Origin: Bacilli bacterium
GTDB lineage: Bacteria > Bacillota_I > Bacilli_A > RF39 > UBA660
Direction of reading: 5' to 3'
Assembly (NCBI GenBank): GCA_017887885.1
Contig: JAGHHB010000036.1
Coordinates: 1-33,436, forward strand
Length of the DNA stretch: 33,436 nucleotides
The notes under the pieces: generated by a model
Seen by the model: only the letters and a program-made list of their open reading frames with translations
Told to the model about the DNA's origin: nothing
Databases searched by the model: none
Made by a program: the position numbers and the translations under genes
Shown: positions 15,456-22,532 of the stretch, piece by piece
Layout of the letters: each line of letters opens with the position of its first letter
Position numbering within the stretch: position 1 is the first letter of the stretch

Positions 15456-15977
15456 ATGAATTATTTTTTTCCCGATATTTATCAAAAAAGTATATATACA
15501 ATTGACTATAATAAGTTAAAAGAAAATGGCATCAAATGCCTTCTCTTTGATTTAGATAATACATGTGTTCCCTATGCTGAAAAAGAACCATCGAAGAAGC
15601 TTATTAATTTATTTGATAAACTTGGTAATATGGGATTAAAGGTAATTATTTTTTCTAATTCGAAAAGAAAGCGCATTGAACCTTTCAAAAAAATATTAAA
15701 TATTGATTGCTGTGCAAATGCTAAAAAACCTCGAAAAAATAAATTTTTAACTGTACTTAAAACTTTTGATTATGATTTATCGGAAGTAGCTATAATTGGT
15801 GATCAGTTAATGACAGACATTTATGGTGGAAATAAAGTGGGAATAACAACTATTTTAGTTAATCCCATGTCAGATATTGATATGCCTTTTACTAAAATAT
15901 ATCGCTTCATCGAGAAGAAAAAAATAGATAAAATGACAAGGCAAGGAATATTTAAGGTGGGAAACTATTATGATTAA
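15456..15977 (+). CDS. yqeG: YqeG-family HAD phosphatase (type IIIA)
   Basis: A 173-residue HAD-superfamily hydrolase. FDLDNTCVPY holds the nucleophile Asp and acid Asp, IIFSNSKR is motif II, KPRKNK carries the motif III Lys, and IGDQLMTDIYGG is motif IV. YqeG is related to mitochondrial phosphatidylglycerophosphate phosphatase (Gep4/PTPMT-type role), and a role in PG synthesis has been proposed, but the bacterial substrate is not settled. The ATG at 15456 follows GAGGTG; the TTG at 15444 lies in the ribosome binding site. The 3' end overlaps yqeH by eight bases, as in B. subtilis. TATAAT at 15434-15439 may be the -10. Confidence 0.9.
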   Translation: MNYFFPDIYQKSIYTIDYNKLKENGIKCLLFDLDNTCVPYAEKEPSKKLINLFDKLGNMGLKVIIFSNSKRKRIEPFKKILNIDCCANAKKPRKNKFLTVLKTFDYDLSEVAIIGDQLMTDIYGGNKVGITTILVNPMSDIDMPFTKIYRFIEKKKIDKMTRQGIFKVGNYYD

Positions 15978-16944
15978 GAAATGTCTTGGATGTGGAGTTA
16001 ATCTTCAAAATAATGATAAAAATAAAGAAGGATACATAAATAGCTTGACCCAAGATATATGTGAAAGATGTTTTAAACTAAGACATTATAGCCATTTTGA
16101 ACAGACAACTTTTACAAATGATGATTATCAAAAAATTCTAGATACAATCCCTAAAGATTCTCTTGTTGTATATTTAGTATCAGTATTGAATATTAATCTA
16201 GAATATATAGATAAATTTGATAATGTTATAATTGTTCTAACTAAAAAAGATTTGCTTCCAAAATCTGTCAAGGATTATAAATTAATAAATTATATAACAA
16301 ATATGACTAATCATTATTTGGAAATAGAAGTAATAAGTTCTCTTAAAAATTATAATTTAGATAGCCTCCTATCAAAAATAAAAGAACATTCTTGTGGAAA
16401 AGAAATTTATTTTGTTGGCATGACCAATTCTGGAAAATCTACTTTGATAAATAAAATGATAAAAAATTATTCTGAAAAAACAATCGAAGTAACTACTAGT
16501 ATTTATCCCTCTACTACATTAGATAAGATCAAAATAGATATATCCGACTTGAAAATTATAGATACACCTGGCTTATTAAGCACCGGCAGTATTTTAAATA
16601 ATTTAAGTGTTAAAGACATTAAAAGAATAACTCCAAATAAAGAAATAAAACCACGAAGTTATCAGTTGAAAGGGCAAGGGTCTTTAATAATTGATAACAT
16701 GATTAGAATAGATTATTATGAAGATAATAACATAACAATTTATTTAGCAAACAATCTTCAAATAGTAAAAAGTAGTTTAAATAATTCTAAATTGAAAGAT
16801 TGTAAAAACATAGATTTTGATCTATCTGCCCGCCAAGATATTGTTGTTGAAGACTTATGTTTCATTAAGTTTACTAAATCGTGTCGAATAAGTATGTATT
16901 ATTTATATCCTGTAAATATTTATCAGCGAAATAATTTAATATAA
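15970..16944 (+). CDS. yqeH: circularly permuted ribosome-biogenesis GTPase YqeH
   Basis: A 324-residue GTPase needed for 30S subunit assembly in Bacilli. An N-terminal zinc finger (KKCLGCG and DICERCFKLRHY) precedes the permuted G domain: G4 VLTKKDLLP, then G1 GMTNSGKST, then G3 IIDTPGLL. The C-terminal region, about 110 residues, is the treble-clef-like RNA-binding part. It is shorter than the B. subtilis protein of about 366 residues, mostly at the C-terminus. Overlap with yqeG indicates co-transcription. In B. subtilis, aroE, yqeI and nadD follow; here that tail is missing and nadD sits in the NAD operon at 31 kb. Confidence 0.93.
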   Translation: MIKKCLGCGVNLQNNDKNKEGYINSLTQDICERCFKLRHYSHFEQTTFTNDDYQKILDTIPKDSLVVYLVSVLNINLEYIDKFDNVIIVLTKKDLLPKSVKDYKLINYITNMTNHYLEIEVISSLKNYNLDSLLSKIKEHSCGKEIYFVGMTNSGKSTLINKMIKNYSEKTIEVTTSIYPSTTLDKIKIDISDLKIIDTPGLLSTGSILNNLSVKDIKRITPNKEIKPRSYQLKGQGSLIIDNMIRIDYYEDNNITIYLANNLQIVKSSLNNSKLKDCKNIDFDLSARQDIVVEDLCFIKFTKSCRISMYYLYPVNIYQRNNLI

Positions 16945-16959
16945 AAATAAATATTTCTA

Positions 16960-16988
16960 TTTACTTTTTTGTCTTTTTGTATTATAAT
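16960..16988 (+). promoter_or_regulatory. promoter of the Asn/Pro-rich protein gene
   Basis: TTTACT (16960-16965), 17-base spacer, TATAAT (16983-16988), 29 bases before the start codon. The same TTTACT -35 with a 17-base spacer precedes the small gene at 19289. Confidence 0.75.
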
Positions 16989-17017
16989 TTATTCTAGAAT
17001 AAGGAGGTATGTAACCT

Positions 17018-17416
17018 ATGAAACTTACTAAAGAAGAACTAGATACGTTAGCTATGCAATTAACAGAAAATCCAACACTTGAGACACTTGAACAATTTGT
17101 AAGTACTTTGAGAAAAAATAATCCCACTAATTCTGTTTCTCAAGGTCCCACACTAAATTTTGATGGCAATATATTTTCAAGTAATCCGCCAGATTTAATG
17201 AGTCCTCCAGAAAATTTGCAAAATTCCCCATCAGCTCTAGCAAATAAACAGCCATTTTTTGGACAAGATACTTTTGGTAATACACCTAGTAGTAATGTAC
17301 CAGGGAATGTGATTCCCATTAGTGGTCAACCTACCAATCTAAATCCTCAACAAACAATTTTAGGTGGTATGCAAGAACTTAATAGAAATACTGGATATCC
17401 AAATCAAGCAGCTTAA
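17018..17416 (+). CDS. small protein with helical head and disordered Asn/Pro/Gln-rich tail
   Basis: 132 residues. The first 33 or so (MKLTKEELDTLAMQLTENPT onward to STLRK) look like a short helical domain; the rest is low-complexity, rich in Asn, Pro, Ser, Gln and Gly, with repeated NPP, NSP and TNLNPQQ-like pieces and no charge clusters. There is no signal peptide or membrane segment. The ribosome binding site is AAGGAGGT and it has its own consensus-like promoter and an elaborate terminator, so it is a separate, probably well-expressed gene. I recognise no family. The similarly built gene at 19289 may be a functional relative. Confidence 0.7.
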   Translation: MKLTKEELDTLAMQLTENPTLETLEQFVSTLRKNNPTNSVSQGPTLNFDGNIFSSNPPDLMSPPENLQNSPSALANKQPFFGQDTFGNTPSSNVPGNVIPISGQPTNLNPQQTILGGMQELNRNTGYPNQAA

Positions 17417-17435
17417 ACAATATTTTTAATAAAAG

Positions 17436-17512
17436 AATAGGTAAATATTTTGATATTAAATTACATTTTCAATATTTTGAAAAATGTTATATCAAGGCTA
17501 CTTATTTTTTTT
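17436..17512 (+). terminator. long nested-hairpin terminator / structured 3' UTR
   Basis: Three stems fit inside each other: AATAGGTA (17436-17443) with TACTTATT (17499-17506, one G-T pair); TTGATAT (17450-17456) with ATATCAA (17489-17495); and ACATTTTCA (17463-17471) with TGAAAAATGT (17478-17487, one bulge). Eight T residues follow at 17505-17512. This is larger than a normal terminator and could also be a small RNA or protective 3' structure. Confidence 0.75.
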
Positions 17513-17522
17513 ATGGAAAGAA

Positions 17523-17551
17523 TTGACAACCTAAAATAAATAATATATAAT
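17523..17551 (+). promoter_or_regulatory. consensus sigma-A promoter of mrnC-rlmB-sigma operon
   Basis: TTGACA (17523-17528), 17-base spacer, TATAAT (17546-17551): a perfect match, 22 bases before the mrnC start and just after the preceding terminator. Confidence 0.93.
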
Positions 17552-17572
17552 AACAAAAGAATTGAGGTAATT

Positions 17573-17944
17573 ATGAATACTAAAGTAATTAACATTCAAG
17601 CATTAGCTTTTCTTGGCGATGCTATATTTTCTTTATATATTAGAAAATCACTTTTAGAGATGGGTATAAACAAGGCTGATCTCCTCCAAAAAAAAGCTGT
17701 TAAATACGTATCTGCTAAAGGGGAAGTAAGGATTTTTCAAGAGTTAAAAGATAAGAATATTTTAACTAAAGAAGAAATAGAACTTGTCCGAAGGGGCAGA
17801 AATAATAAAAAATTAAGTCATCCCAAAAATACCGATATTGTAACTTATAAGTTATCTACTGGTTTTGAGGCTTTACTGGGAAATTTATATTTACACGATA
17901 AAAAGCGTCTTCAAGAAATTCTTGAAAAAATAGAGGTTCAGTAA
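17573..17944 (+). CDS. mrnC: Mini-ribonuclease III
   Basis: A 123-residue RNase III catalytic domain without the double-strand-binding domain. FLGDAIFSLYIRK contains the catalytic Asp (Asp16), and the later GFEALLGNLYL supplies the second acidic signature. In B. subtilis Mini-III trims the termini of 23S rRNA precursor. Its TAA overlaps the ATG of rlmB by one base (TAATG), and the pair follows the B. subtilis order cysS-mrnC-rlmB, though cysS is not here. The ATG follows GAGGTAATT. Confidence 0.94.
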   Translation: MNTKVINIQALAFLGDAIFSLYIRKSLLEMGINKADLLQKKAVKYVSAKGEVRIFQELKDKNILTKEEIELVRRGRNNKKLSHPKNTDIVTYKLSTGFEALLGNLYLHDKKRLQEILEKIEVQ

Positions 17945-18651
17945 TGCAAATATATGGGAAAAGAGTCGCTTTTGAGAGACTACAAAATTATGATCATAGT
18001 ATAAAGAAAATATATTTAAGTGATAAGTTTAACGATAGAGAAATAATGGAGCTTATTAAAGAGAGGCATATTCCAGTAAAAATGTTAAAAAATAACAAGC
18101 TGGATAATATTTGTAATGGTCTCCATCAGGGGATAATATTAGAAGTTGAAGATTTTAAGACATATTCTTTAGAAGAAATAGTACCAAACATTAATAAAGA
18201 TAATCCTCTTATTGTCATGCTTGATCATCTTGAAGATCCGCATAATTTTGGTGCCATTATTAGAAGTTGTGAAGCCTTTGGAGTTGATGCTATTATTATT
18301 CCTAATGATCGTTCAGTAAAGATAACTAGCACGGTTGTTAAAACCTCTGTTGGAACTATTGAAAAAGTGCCTATTATCAATGTAACTAATTTAAATAATG
18401 CTATAAAAAAATTAAAAAATTATGGATATTGGATTATTGGTACTGATATGGAAGGAACCGATTATACGACAATTGATTATAGGACCAAAGTAGTTATAAT
18501 TATAGGAAATGAAGGAAGAGGAATAGGTAGATTAGTTAGTGAAAATTGTGATTATATAGCTAAAATACCAATGAAAGGTACAGTAAATAGTTTGAATGCT
18601 TCTGTTGCTGCAGGAATATTTTTAGCTGAAATAATCAAATCTAGGGGGTAG
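17944..18651 (+). CDS. rlmB: 23S rRNA (G2251-2'-O)-methyltransferase, SpoU/TrmH family
   Basis: A 235-residue SPOUT methyltransferase. The N-terminal substrate-binding domain ends near HQGIILEVEDF. The trefoil-knot catalytic domain shows motif 1 HLEDPHNFGAIIRSCEAFG, motif 2 VVIIIGNEGRGI and motif 3 IPMKGTVNSLNASVAAGI, which form the SAM site. It is RlmB-like by its length and by coupling to mrnC, but assignment among SpoU paralogs (RlmB versus TrmH) rests mainly on context. It ends three bases before the sigma factor gene, whose ribosome binding site is within the last codons. Confidence 0.92.
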   Translation: MQIYGKRVAFERLQNYDHSIKKIYLSDKFNDREIMELIKERHIPVKMLKNNKLDNICNGLHQGIILEVEDFKTYSLEEIVPNINKDNPLIVMLDHLEDPHNFGAIIRSCEAFGVDAIIIPNDRSVKITSTVVKTSVGTIEKVPIINVTNLNNAIKKLKNYGYWIIGTDMEGTDYTTIDYRTKVVIIIGNEGRGIGRLVSENCDYIAKIPMKGTVNSLNASVAAGIFLAEIIKSRG

Positions 18652-18653
18652 AT

Positions 18654-19220
18654 ATGAATAACGACTATGAATTAGTATATTTAGCAAAAGAAAATGACGA
18701 AATAGCAATTGATTTACTGTATAAAAAATATTATAAACTCATATATCATATGGTAAAAAAGTATGCTGCTTTTAATTCTCAAAATGAAGATGTATTTTTT
18801 AATGAAGCTAATTTAACTTTTTACAGAGCGGTTATAACTTATAAAGATAGTAATACTTTTGCCACTTATTTAAGTCGATGTTTATATAGTAGTATGTCTA
18901 ATTGTTATAAAGCATTAAATCGTAAGAAGAGTAAGATTTTAAATGAGGCCTTATATATATTGGATGATGATACTGATAATAGCAATATTATTGTAGATCA
19001 TACATATGATCCTCAACGCATATTACTAGAAGAAGAGGCATGTAGAATTTTAAAAGATAAAATTACTGCTGAACTATCTTGGAAAGAAGAATTAGTATTT
19101 GAACTTAAAATACAAAATTATTCTCCTAAAGAGATAGCAGAAATAACGGATAATAACTTAAAAACAGTCTATAATATAATTAAGAGAATTAGAAATAAAA
19201 TTGTCAAATTAGCGTCATAG
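18654..19220 (+). CDS. sigma-70 family factor at the sigH position (diverged)
   Basis: A 188-residue sigma-like protein. Region 2 is recognisable (KYYKLIYHMVKKYA, then NEANLTFYRAVITY and ATYLSRCLYSSMSN), as is a region 4 helix-turn-helix (YSPKEIAEITDNNLKTVYNI). It follows mrnC and rlmB exactly where B. subtilis has yacP then sigH, so it is probably a SigH descendant, but it is about 30 residues shorter and poorly conserved; yacP is missing. SigH starts sporulation and competence in Bacillus. AGGGGG inside the end of rlmB, five bases before the ATG, is its ribosome binding site, implying coupling. Confidence 0.8.
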   Translation: MNNDYELVYLAKENDEIAIDLLYKKYYKLIYHMVKKYAAFNSQNEDVFFNEANLTFYRAVITYKDSNTFATYLSRCLYSSMSNCYKALNRKKSKILNEALYILDDDTDNSNIIVDHTYDPQRILLEEEACRILKDKITAELSWKEELVFELKIQNYSPKEIAEITDNNLKTVYNIIKRIRNKIVKLAS

Positions 19221-19233
19221 AAGCCTAAAAGTA

Positions 19234-19262
19234 TTTACTTTCGGTGGCCTATAATATATACT
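19234..19262 (+). promoter_or_regulatory. promoter of the 93-residue protein gene
   Basis: TTTACT (19234-19239), 17-base spacer, TATACT (19257-19262); a TATAAT also starts at 19262. It is very like the promoter at 16960-16988. Confidence 0.65.
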
Positions 19263-19288
19263 ATAATTAGATAGAGGAGGGGTAACTT

Positions 19289-19570
19289 ATGTATTCACAT
19301 TTGTCATCTAATTTAAATGAATTAAAAGTTGAACTAATCGAGTTAATTATTGATTCTAACGATACGGGAGAGTTATTTTCTAAACTAGAAGGCTATTTAA
19401 AAGGAACCAAAAAAATTAATAATCCCGGTGGTATTTATGATGTAAATGCTCTTCCTTTAGTGGAAGCTGATAATAAAAAAGAAGAAAGGGAACGAGAAAC
19501 CGCTATCCTTGAGAGAAGTATTACACCGAATCCCTATGCTAATAGTCGCACAGTAACTCCTAATAACTAA
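19289..19570 (+). CDS. small protein with helical head and charged/disordered tail
   Basis: 93 residues. About the first 38 (SNLNELKVELIELIIDSND then TGELFSKLEGYLKG) look like two short amphipathic helices; the remainder is polar, with an acidic-basic patch (NKKEERERETAILERS) and an Asn/Pro/Thr tail (ITPNPYANSRTVTPNN). There is no signal peptide or membrane segment. The ribosome binding site is GAGGAGGGG and it has its own promoter and terminator. I recognise no family. Layout (helical head, disordered Asn/Pro tail) and promoter match the gene at 17018, though the sequences do not clearly align. Confidence 0.68.
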   Translation: MYSHLSSNLNELKVELIELIIDSNDTGELFSKLEGYLKGTKKINNPGGIYDVNALPLVEADNKKEERERETAILERSITPNPYANSRTVTPNN

Positions 19571-19573
19571 TAT

Positions 19574-19600
19574 AAAAGGTGCTATAAACAGCATTTTTTT
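19574..19600 (+). terminator. rho-independent terminator
   Basis: AAAAGGTGCT (19574-19583) pairs with AGCATTTTTT (from 19590) across ATAAAC, with two G-T pairs; the right arm runs into seven T residues. It ends the 19289 gene before the uvrA promoter. Confidence 0.8.
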
Positions 19601-19601
19601 A

Positions 19602-19631
19602 TTGTCTATAAGGCTTAAATTATGGTATAAT
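19602..19631 (+). promoter_or_regulatory. promoter of uvrA
   Basis: TTGTCT (19602-19607), 18-base spacer, TATAAT (19626-19631), with TG one base before the -10 (extended -10). It is 29 bases before the GTG start. No LexA-type box was seen. Confidence 0.75.
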
Positions 19632-19660
19632 ATCCCTGCATAAATGAAGAGGTGATATAA

Positions 19661-22477
19661 GTGGATAAAATAATTATTAAAGGTGCAAGAGAAAATAATC
19701 TAAAAAATATCAATCTTGAAATTCCCAAGAATAAGTTGGTTGTTATGACAGGAGTATCGGGAAGTGGCAAGTCTTCTTTAGCTTTTGATACAATTTATGC
19801 AGAAGGACAAAGAAGATATGTTGAAAGTCTCTCAGCCTATGCTAGACAATTTCTTGATAATACTGGCAAACCCGATGTCGATACGATTGAAGGCCTATCA
19901 CCTAGTATTTCTATCGATCAAAAGACAACTAATAAGAATCCAAGAAGTACTGTTGGAACAGTTACAGAAATATATGATTATTTGAGGTTATTATTTGCAA
20001 GAGTTGGGATACCCTACTGCCCCAATCATAAAATTCCTATAACCTCACAGTCTATTGAGGAAATGACTAATAGGGTTCTTGATTTAGAAGAAGGAACTAA
20101 AATAATGATTTTGGCGCCTGTCATAAAGGGAGAAAAAGGAACTCATAAAGATCTTTTCGAAAAATTAAGAAAAGAAGGTTATATTAGAGTAAAAGTTGAT
20201 AATGAATTAAAGGATTTGGCTTCAGATATCGAACTAGAAAAAAATAAGAAACACAATATTTCGGTTATCATCGATAGACTAATTATTAAAGAAGGAATAA
20301 GAAGTAGATTATATTCATCATTAGAAACAACGGCTATACTAGGACATGGAAAAGTAGTAATTGACATTATTGATAGCGATGAGATACTTTTATCAGAAGA
20401 CTATGCTTGTCCATATTGTGACTATTCATTAGAAGAATTAGAACCAAGAATCTTTTCTTTTAATGCTCCCTATGGTTCATGTGAAGAGTGTAAAGGATTA
20501 GGGATTAAGTATAAAATAGATCTTGATTTAGTAATTCCTGATAAAAACAAATCCATCATAGAAGGGGCTATAAAACCCATAAATTTAGAAGATGAATCTA
20601 GTATAACTTATACTGAACTTACGACAGTAGCGAACTTTTATCATATCGATTTAAATAAACCAATAAAAGATTTAACTAAAGAACAATTAAATATTATTCT
20701 TTATGGTTCTAAAGATTTATTAACTTTCAATTACAAAGCTAAAAATGGGAATACTAGAAGAACTACTAGTTATTACGAAGGGATAATTACTAATCTTGAG
20801 AGAAGATATATCGAAACGAAAAGTACATGGATAAGAGATTGGATTGAGGGATATATGACAGAAATGCCATGTTCTAGTTGTCATGGTTCAAGGTTAAAGT
20901 CTTCCGTTTTAAATGTTCTCATAAACAAAAAAAACATTTATGAAGTGACCTGTATGTCCATAAGTGATTTAAAAGACTTTATATCAAATTTAAAATTAAC
21001 AGAAGAACAGAAAAAGATATCTGAAATAGTAGTAAAAGAAATACTATCACGTTTAGTTTTCCTAAATAATGTTGGTTTGGGATATTTAACATTAGCCCGT
21101 GAAGCTGGTACTTTGTCTGGTGGAGAAAGTCAAAGAATAAGATTAGCAACACAAATTGGTTCCCGTTTAACAGGAGTACTTTATGTTTTAGATGAACCAA
21201 GTATTGGCCTTCATCAGAAAGATAATCAAAAGTTAATAAATTCCTTATTAGAAATGCGCGATTTAGGTAATTCATTAATAGTTGTCGAGCATGATACTGA
21301 TACTATGCTAGCGGCTGACTATTTAATAGATATAGGTCCAGAAGCTGGCGAGAAGGGAGGATATGTCGTTGCACAAGGGACTCCTCAAGAAGTGATGAAT
21401 AATAAAGATAGTATTACAGGTAGATATTTAAAAGGTTTAGAAAAAATAGATATACCTAAATTTCGCCGAAAAGGTAATAAAAAATATCTCGAAATAAAAG
21501 GAGCTAAAGAAAATAATTTGAAAAATATTAATGTCAAAATTCCGTTAGGAACAATGACTTTAATAACCGGCGTGTCAGGAAGTGGCAAGTCAACACTTAT
21601 TAACGAAATTTTATATAAAACTTTAGCTTCAACGATCTATACTTCTAAAGAAAAACCTGGCCAATGTAGGGCTATTTTGGGTCTTGAAAATATCGATAAG
21701 GTTGTTCAAATATCTCAAACGCCAATTGGAAGAACACCGCGAAGTAATCCTGCCACCTATACAGGAGTTTTTGATGATATAAGAGACATTTTTGCTGAAA
21801 CTAAAGAAGCAAAAATAAGAGGCTATGATAAAGGCCGTTTCAGTTTCAATGTAAAAGGAGGTCGGTGCGAAGCATGTTGGGGTGACGGTGTAAAAAAAAT
21901 AGAAATGCATTTTTTACCAGACGTATATGTACCATGTGAGGTATGTAATGGTACAAGATATAACCGAGAGACTCTAGAAATAAAATATAAAGATAAAAAT
22001 ATTTATGATGTACTAAATTTAAGAGTCGATGAAGCAATGACATTTTTTGAAAATCATCCTAAAGTATTAAATAAATTACAAGTACTACATGATGTTGGTT
22101 TGGGATACATAAAGTTAGGACAACCTGCTCCTACTTTATCTGGTGGTGAAGCTGCTCGAGTAAAACTTTCTAAAGAACTCCAGAAAAAGCCTACCAGCAA
22201 GACTGTTTTCATTCTTGATGAACCGACAACTGGTCTCCACCAAGAAGATATTAAAAAACTTCTCGTTATATTAGAAAGAATTGTTGATAATGGCGATACA
22301 GTAATTATAATTGAACATAATTTAGATGTCATTAAGGTTGCTGATTATATAATTGATTTAGGTCCTGAAGGTGGTGATAATGGTGGCCGTGTCGTAGCTA
22401 CTGGTACACCAGAAGAAGTTGCCCAAATAAAAGAATCTTATACCGGACAATTTTTAAAAGAGATTTTAAATATATAA
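19661..22477 (+). CDS. uvrA: excinuclease ABC subunit A
   Basis: A 938-residue damage-recognition ATPase of nucleotide excision repair, acting as a UvrA2-UvrB complex. It has two ABC modules: Walker A GVSGSGKSS (31-39) and GVSGSGKST (about 637), two LSGGE signatures (TLSGGESQRIRL and TLSGGEAARVKL), and Walker B VLDEPSIGLH and ILDEPTTGLH. Zinc modules are CPYC...CEEC (about 250-285) and GRCEACWGDG...PCEVCNGTR (about 735-765). Length is normal. Translation starts at GTG, since the protein begins MDKIIIKGARENNLKN as expected and GAGGTGAT precedes it. uvrB, often upstream, is not in the window. Confidence 0.98.
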   Translation: MDKIIIKGARENNLKNINLEIPKNKLVVMTGVSGSGKSSLAFDTIYAEGQRRYVESLSAYARQFLDNTGKPDVDTIEGLSPSISIDQKTTNKNPRSTVGTVTEIYDYLRLLFARVGIPYCPNHKIPITSQSIEEMTNRVLDLEEGTKIMILAPVIKGEKGTHKDLFEKLRKEGYIRVKVDNELKDLASDIELEKNKKHNISVIIDRLIIKEGIRSRLYSSLETTAILGHGKVVIDIIDSDEILLSEDYACPYCDYSLEELEPRIFSFNAPYGSCEECKGLGIKYKIDLDLVIPDKNKSIIEGAIKPINLEDESSITYTELTTVANFYHIDLNKPIKDLTKEQLNIILYGSKDLLTFNYKAKNGNTRRTTSYYEGIITNLERRYIETKSTWIRDWIEGYMTEMPCSSCHGSRLKSSVLNVLINKKNIYEVTCMSISDLKDFISNLKLTEEQKKISEIVVKEILSRLVFLNNVGLGYLTLAREAGTLSGGESQRIRLATQIGSRLTGVLYVLDEPSIGLHQKDNQKLINSLLEMRDLGNSLIVVEHDTDTMLAADYLIDIGPEAGEKGGYVVAQGTPQEVMNNKDSITGRYLKGLEKIDIPKFRRKGNKKYLEIKGAKENNLKNINVKIPLGTMTLITGVSGSGKSTLINEILYKTLASTIYTSKEKPGQCRAILGLENIDKVVQISQTPIGRTPRSNPATYTGVFDDIRDIFAETKEAKIRGYDKGRFSFNVKGGRCEACWGDGVKKIEMHFLPDVYVPCEVCNGTRYNRETLEIKYKDKNIYDVLNLRVDEAMTFFENHPKVLNKLQVLHDVGLGYIKLGQPAPTLSGGEAARVKLSKELQKKPTSKTVFILDEPTTGLHQEDIKKLLVILERIVDNGDTVIIIEHNLDVIKVADYIIDLGPEGGDNGGRVVATGTPEEVAQIKESYTGQFLKEILNI

Positions 22478-22496
22478 CTAAGTTTAAATAAATATA

Positions 22497-22532
22497 AAAA
22501 TAGTTTAGTTACATTTGTAACTGAACTATTTT
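22497..22532. terminator. bidirectional terminator between uvrA and the HerA-like gene
   Basis: A 16-base-pair stem: AAAATAGTTTAGTTAC (22497-22512) with GTAACTGAACTATTTT (22517-22532), one G-T pair, four-base loop. T-runs fall on the 3' side in both directions, serving both convergent genes. Confidence 0.9.
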
